Shown: positions 6,858-8,858 of the stretch, piece by piece | Layout of the letters: each line of letters begins with the position of its first letter | Position numbering within the stretch: position 1 is the stretch's first letter | Assembly: GCA_002422995.1 (NCBI GenBank) | Contig: DIUK01000019.1 | Coordinates: 7,698-16,555 of the forward strand | Length of the DNA: 8,858 nucleotides | Origin: Rhodocyclaceae bacterium UBA6160 | GTDB lineage: Bacteria > Pseudomonadota > Gammaproteobacteria > Burkholderiales > Rhodocyclaceae | Direction: 5' to 3' | Position numbers and translations under genes: made by a program | Notes under the pieces: generated by a model | The model's input: only the letters and a program-made list of their open reading frames with translations | What the model was told of the DNA's origin: nothing | Database searches by the model: none

Positions 6858-7370
6858 TTAATTTGATTTTTTGAGCAATAAACGCAGGGTTAAAAAAGTG
6901 AATATGCTGAATGCCAACAGTGACCATTCAGCAATAGATAATCCCAAAAGTTTCCAGCCGGCGTCTGAGCAAAAGCCTGTCACTTCAAAAAACCAAGGTG
7001 CTTTCTCGCCTGCCCAATAAACGAAACGTTCCCACCAGGGTTGATTAGCAGCGCAATTCGTATCAGCTGCAAAACGTTGCAGCCAGGTTTGATAAGCAGC
7101 GATGCCCGCCCCCGTGAACGCTGCCAAGCCCATTAGCAGTATTGCCAAACGCGAAGATTTTGCGTGGTGAGCGAGAAAGTACGCGATGCTCGCACTCAAG
7201 GCAATGACCAGATACAGCATGCGTTGCAAAATACATAGCGGGCAAGCGGCCAGGTTGAGTTGGTGTGCCAGGAGGATGCCAACCAGGACTAAACCCAAAG
7301 CCGCTGCGCCAATCAAGACAATCTGTGTGTGTCGCAAATTGCGTTGTTGTTGAGTGGTTTGTCGAAACAT
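6858..7370 (-). CDS. dsbB: Disulfide bond formation protein B (quinone-dependent DsbA oxidase)
   Basis: DsbB is an inner-membrane protein that reoxidises DsbA and passes the electrons to quinone. The 170-residue sequence has four membrane segments (about 17-36, 49-67, 74-92, 145-166). Both functional cysteine pairs are present: Cys43/Cys46 in ACPLCILQR at the start of the second helix, and Cys106/Cys134 in the long periplasmic loop (TNCAAN and GFCSDAG). These match E. coli Cys41/44 and Cys104/130. Arg50, in the position of the conserved quinone-linked arginine (E. coli Arg48), is also present. The start lies 8 bases after the dsbA stop codon, which suggests a dsbA-dsbB operon. No strong Shine-Dalgarno sequence is visible, so translational coupling to dsbA is plausible. 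Confidence 0.95.
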   Translation of the reverse strand: MFRQTTQQQRNLRHTQIVLIGAAALGLVLVGILLAHQLNLAACPLCILQRMLYLVIALSASIAYFLAHHAKSSRLAILLMGLAAFTGAGIAAYQTWLQRFAADTNCAANQPWWERFVYWAGEKAPWFFEVTGFCSDAGWKLLGLSIAEWSLLAFSIFTFLTLRLLLKKSN

Positions 7371-7378
7371 TGTTTGGG

Positions 7379-8029
7379 TTATTTGGATTTTTTTCTGCGT
7401 TCTGTGCGGGCTTTGATAATTAGTTTGTCAGCTGCATTCAGTAAGCCGAGGTAGCTGCCTGCCGCTTCGTTATTTAGCAAGTATTTGCCATCAACAACCA
7501 GACTGGGAACGCCTCGAATGCCTGCAGTGGCAGCTTCTTGGTCGGCACGTGAGGGCAGATTTTGGATGCTGAACGAAGTGAACAAGGCGTTAAATTTATT
7601 TTTATCAAGTCCTTTCTTAACCGCCCATTCGACTACTGATTCATCGCTATTCATGACATAGCGCTCATCATGTAATGAGGTAAATACTGCACCATTCAAG
7701 CGGGGCAGTTCCCCCATTGCTTCCAGAGTGAAATATAAGCGTGATAAACGTGCCCAAGGTGGACGATTAAAGGTGACGGGCACGCGTCTTAATGTGACAT
7801 CTTTCGGGAGCTTAGCTGCCCAGGCATCAAGTGTCGGATGAAATTCTTTGCAGTGTGAGCAGGCGTAAGAGAAAAACTCGACGACTTCGATTTTGTCGTT
7901 AGGTACAGCGAGTGGCTGATCAATCACTGTGAAGTCTCGGCCAGATTGCACGTCACCCGCACAACTAGCCGTTGTGCCTATTAATGTGGTGAAGATCAAG
8001 CTAGAAATAATGCGCAGCAATGATGTCAT
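7379..8029 (-). CDS. dsbA: Thiol:disulfide interchange protein DsbA
   Basis: DsbA introduces disulfide bonds into secreted proteins in the periplasm. From the chosen ATG the protein has 216 residues. A signal peptide covers residues 1-24, with hydrophobic core LLRIISSLIFTTLIG. Signal peptidase I could cut after SCA (residue 24). Cys23 in TTASC also gives an imperfect lipobox, so a lipoprotein form cannot be excluded. The thioredoxin-fold active site is Cys57-Ser-His-Cys60 (E. coli CPHC), and the cis-proline is Pro175 in GVPSLVV. The frame is open 21 codons further upstream, but GGAG (8040-8037) seven bases before this ATG and the position of the signal peptide favour 8029. The C-terminus is basic (RTERRKKSK). 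It is the first gene of a probable dsbA-dsbB unit. Confidence 0.94.
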   Translation of the reverse strand: MTSLLRIISSLIFTTLIGTTASCAGDVQSGRDFTVIDQPLAVPNDKIEVVEFFSYACSHCKEFHPTLDAWAAKLPKDVTLRRVPVTFNRPPWARLSRLYFTLEAMGELPRLNGAVFTSLHDERYVMNSDESVVEWAVKKGLDKNKFNALFTSFSIQNLPSRADQEAATAGIRGVPSLVVDGKYLLNNEAAGSYLGLLNAADKLIIKARTERRKKSK

Positions 8030-8036
8030 GAGATGG

Positions 8037-8040
8037 CTCC
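8037..8040 (-). promoter_or_regulatory. Ribosome binding site that fixes the dsbA start
   Basis: GGAG on the minus strand lies seven bases before the ATG at 8029. It places translation directly at the signal peptide rather than at the in-frame ATG 63 bases upstream. Confidence 0.6.
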
Positions 8041-8061
8041 GATAAAAGTCGTTGGATGGGG

Positions 8062-8092
8062 ATTGTATGACATGGTTCCCGATAAGGGACAA
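8062..8092 (-). promoter_or_regulatory. Candidate dsbA promoter
   Basis: On the minus strand, TTGTCC (8092-8087) is followed after 19 bases by TACAAT (8067-8062), a 5-of-6 match to the -10. The spacer is longer than ideal. No terminator is evident between gcvP and dsbA, so read-through from gcvP is also possible. Confidence 0.3.
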
Positions 8093-8095
8093 GAC

Positions 8096-8858
8096 TTATG
8101 CTATGAACTCATCCATCGGCACGCAGGCGCAGAACAGCGTGCGGTCGCCGTACACATCATCGATGCGATTGACCGACGGCCAGAACTTGTTGGCCGCGAT
8201 CCAGGGCAGCGGGAACACGGCTGTTTCACGTGAGTAAGGCCGCGCCCATTCAGCGACCAGGTCGGCGCTGGTGTGCGGCGCGTGCTTGAGGGGCGAGGCA
8301 TCCAGCGGCCATTCACCGCGCTCAATACGGCGGATTTCTTCGCGGATGGCCAGCATCGCATCGCAAAAACGGTCGAGCTCGGCCTGGTTTTCCGATTCGG
8401 TGGGTTCCACCATCAGCGTGCCCGCTACCGGAAAGCTTACCGTCGGCGCATGAAAACCGTAGTCCATCAGACGCTTGGCGATATCGCTTTCGGTCACGCC
8501 CGTGGCGGCTTTAATGGCGCGTATATCCAGGATGCATTCGTGCGCCACACGTCCCGCTTTGCCGGTATACAGCACCGGATACTGCGTAGCCAGACGCGCG
8601 GCGATGTAGTTGGCGTTGAGTATGGCCGCTTCGGTGGCGCGTTGCACGCCGCTGGCGCCGAGCAGCGTGATGTACATCCAGGAAATCGGCAGGATGGCCG
8701 CTGAACCCCAGGGGGCGGCGGAAACGGCGCCTTGTTCGTTGCCCTGCAAATCATGCCCCGGCAGGAAGGGCGCCAGATGCGCCTTGACGCCAATCGGCCC
8801 CATGCCGGGGCCGCCACCGCCGTGCGGGATGGCGAAGGTCTTGTGCAGATTGATGTGC
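8096..8858 (-). CDS. gcvP: Glycine dehydrogenase (decarboxylating), P-protein of the glycine cleavage system, C-terminal part
   Basis: GcvP decarboxylates glycine with pyridoxal phosphate and loads the aminomethyl group onto the lipoyl group of GcvH, in the cytoplasm. Only the last 253 or so codons are inside the window; the gene continues beyond the right edge. The first complete codons read HINLHKTFAIPHGGGGPG, the PLP-binding block. The PLP lysine is the codon at 8842-8840, about 247 residues before the stop, as in the E. coli protein (Lys708 of 957). FPVAGTLMVEPTESE (near 8428-8384) and the final block with PLPWIAANKFWPSVNR are also typical. The open frame continues upstream of the internal ATG at 8803, which is not the real start. 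Hand counts of two lines give about 62-65% GC, clearly above neighbouring genes. Confidence 0.96.
   Translation of the reverse strand, partial: HINLHKTFAIPHGGGGPGMGPIGVKAHLAPFLPGHDLQGNEQGAVSAAPWGSAAILPISWMYITLLGASGVQRATEAAILNANYIAARLATQYPVLYTGKAGRVAHECILDIRAIKAATGVTESDIAKRLMDYGFHAPTVSFPVAGTLMVEPTESENQAELDRFCDAMLAIREEIRRIERGEWPLDASPLKHAPHTSADLVAEWARPYSRETAVFPLPWIAANKFWPSVNRIDDVYGDRTLFCACVPMDEFIA

Noticed and set aside
8071..8090. Terminator between gcvP and dsbA
   Set aside because: TCCC/GGGA around a 5-base loop is only a 4-base stem and is not followed by a T run on the minus strand.
8030..8092. 21-codon N-terminal extension of dsbA
   Set aside because: It would put 21 polar residues before a good signal peptide. 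The ATG at 8029 has GGAG at proper spacing.
8273..8704. Plus-strand frame of 143 codons antisense to gcvP
   Set aside because: It is a shadow of the GC-rich gcvP frame. Its composition (rich in Arg, Gly and His) is typical of antisense translations and gcvP is unambiguous on the other strand.

Overview
The window looks like ordinary chromosomal DNA from a proteobacterium. I lean towards a betaproteobacterium of moderate GC content, roughly 48% in most of the window by hand counts of a few lines. The reasons are the tRNA-Ser(UGA) sequence, the long-form QueD, the short single-domain SppA, the divergent ppk/ppx pair and the Dsb proteins. I cannot name the genus. There are no insertion sequences, CRISPR arrays, phage genes or obvious defence genes.

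Layout. A tRNA-Ser(UGA) runs off the left edge on the minus strand. About 200 bases of regulatory-looking DNA separate it from a small XRE-type helix-turn-helix regulator on the plus strand, which ends in a probable intrinsic terminator. A radical SAM protein of unassigned function lies on the minus strand (608-1498). It is divergent from queD, which is followed at 30 bases by an S49 signal peptide peptidase (sppA). sppA converges on polyphosphate kinase (ppk) with a 14-base overlap of the two 3' ends. ppk is divergent from exopolyphosphatase (ppx) across a 93-base shared promoter region that holds a PHO-box-like element. ppx converges on a minus-strand dsbA-dsbB pair. The 3' quarter of gcvP (glycine dehydrogenase) enters from the right edge on the minus strand, just upstream of dsbA.

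How the genes relate. ppk and ppx make and degrade polyphosphate, and their shared control region suggests coordinated phosphate-responsive expression. dsbA and dsbB form the periplasmic disulfide-forming pair: DsbA oxidises substrates and DsbB reoxidises DsbA with quinone. They are 8 bases apart and probably co-transcribed. queD makes a 7-deazaguanine (queuosine) precursor. The divergent radical SAM enzyme is not a canonical QueE, so a link between the two is only a hypothesis. No intergenic stretch exceeds 300 bases.

I found no convincing undescribed multi-gene system. The points most worth a second look are the radical SAM/queD pair, a 17-base palindrome inside a serine/threonine-rich insert of the radical SAM gene, the PHO-box-like element between ppk and ppx, and the sharp rise in GC at gcvP.
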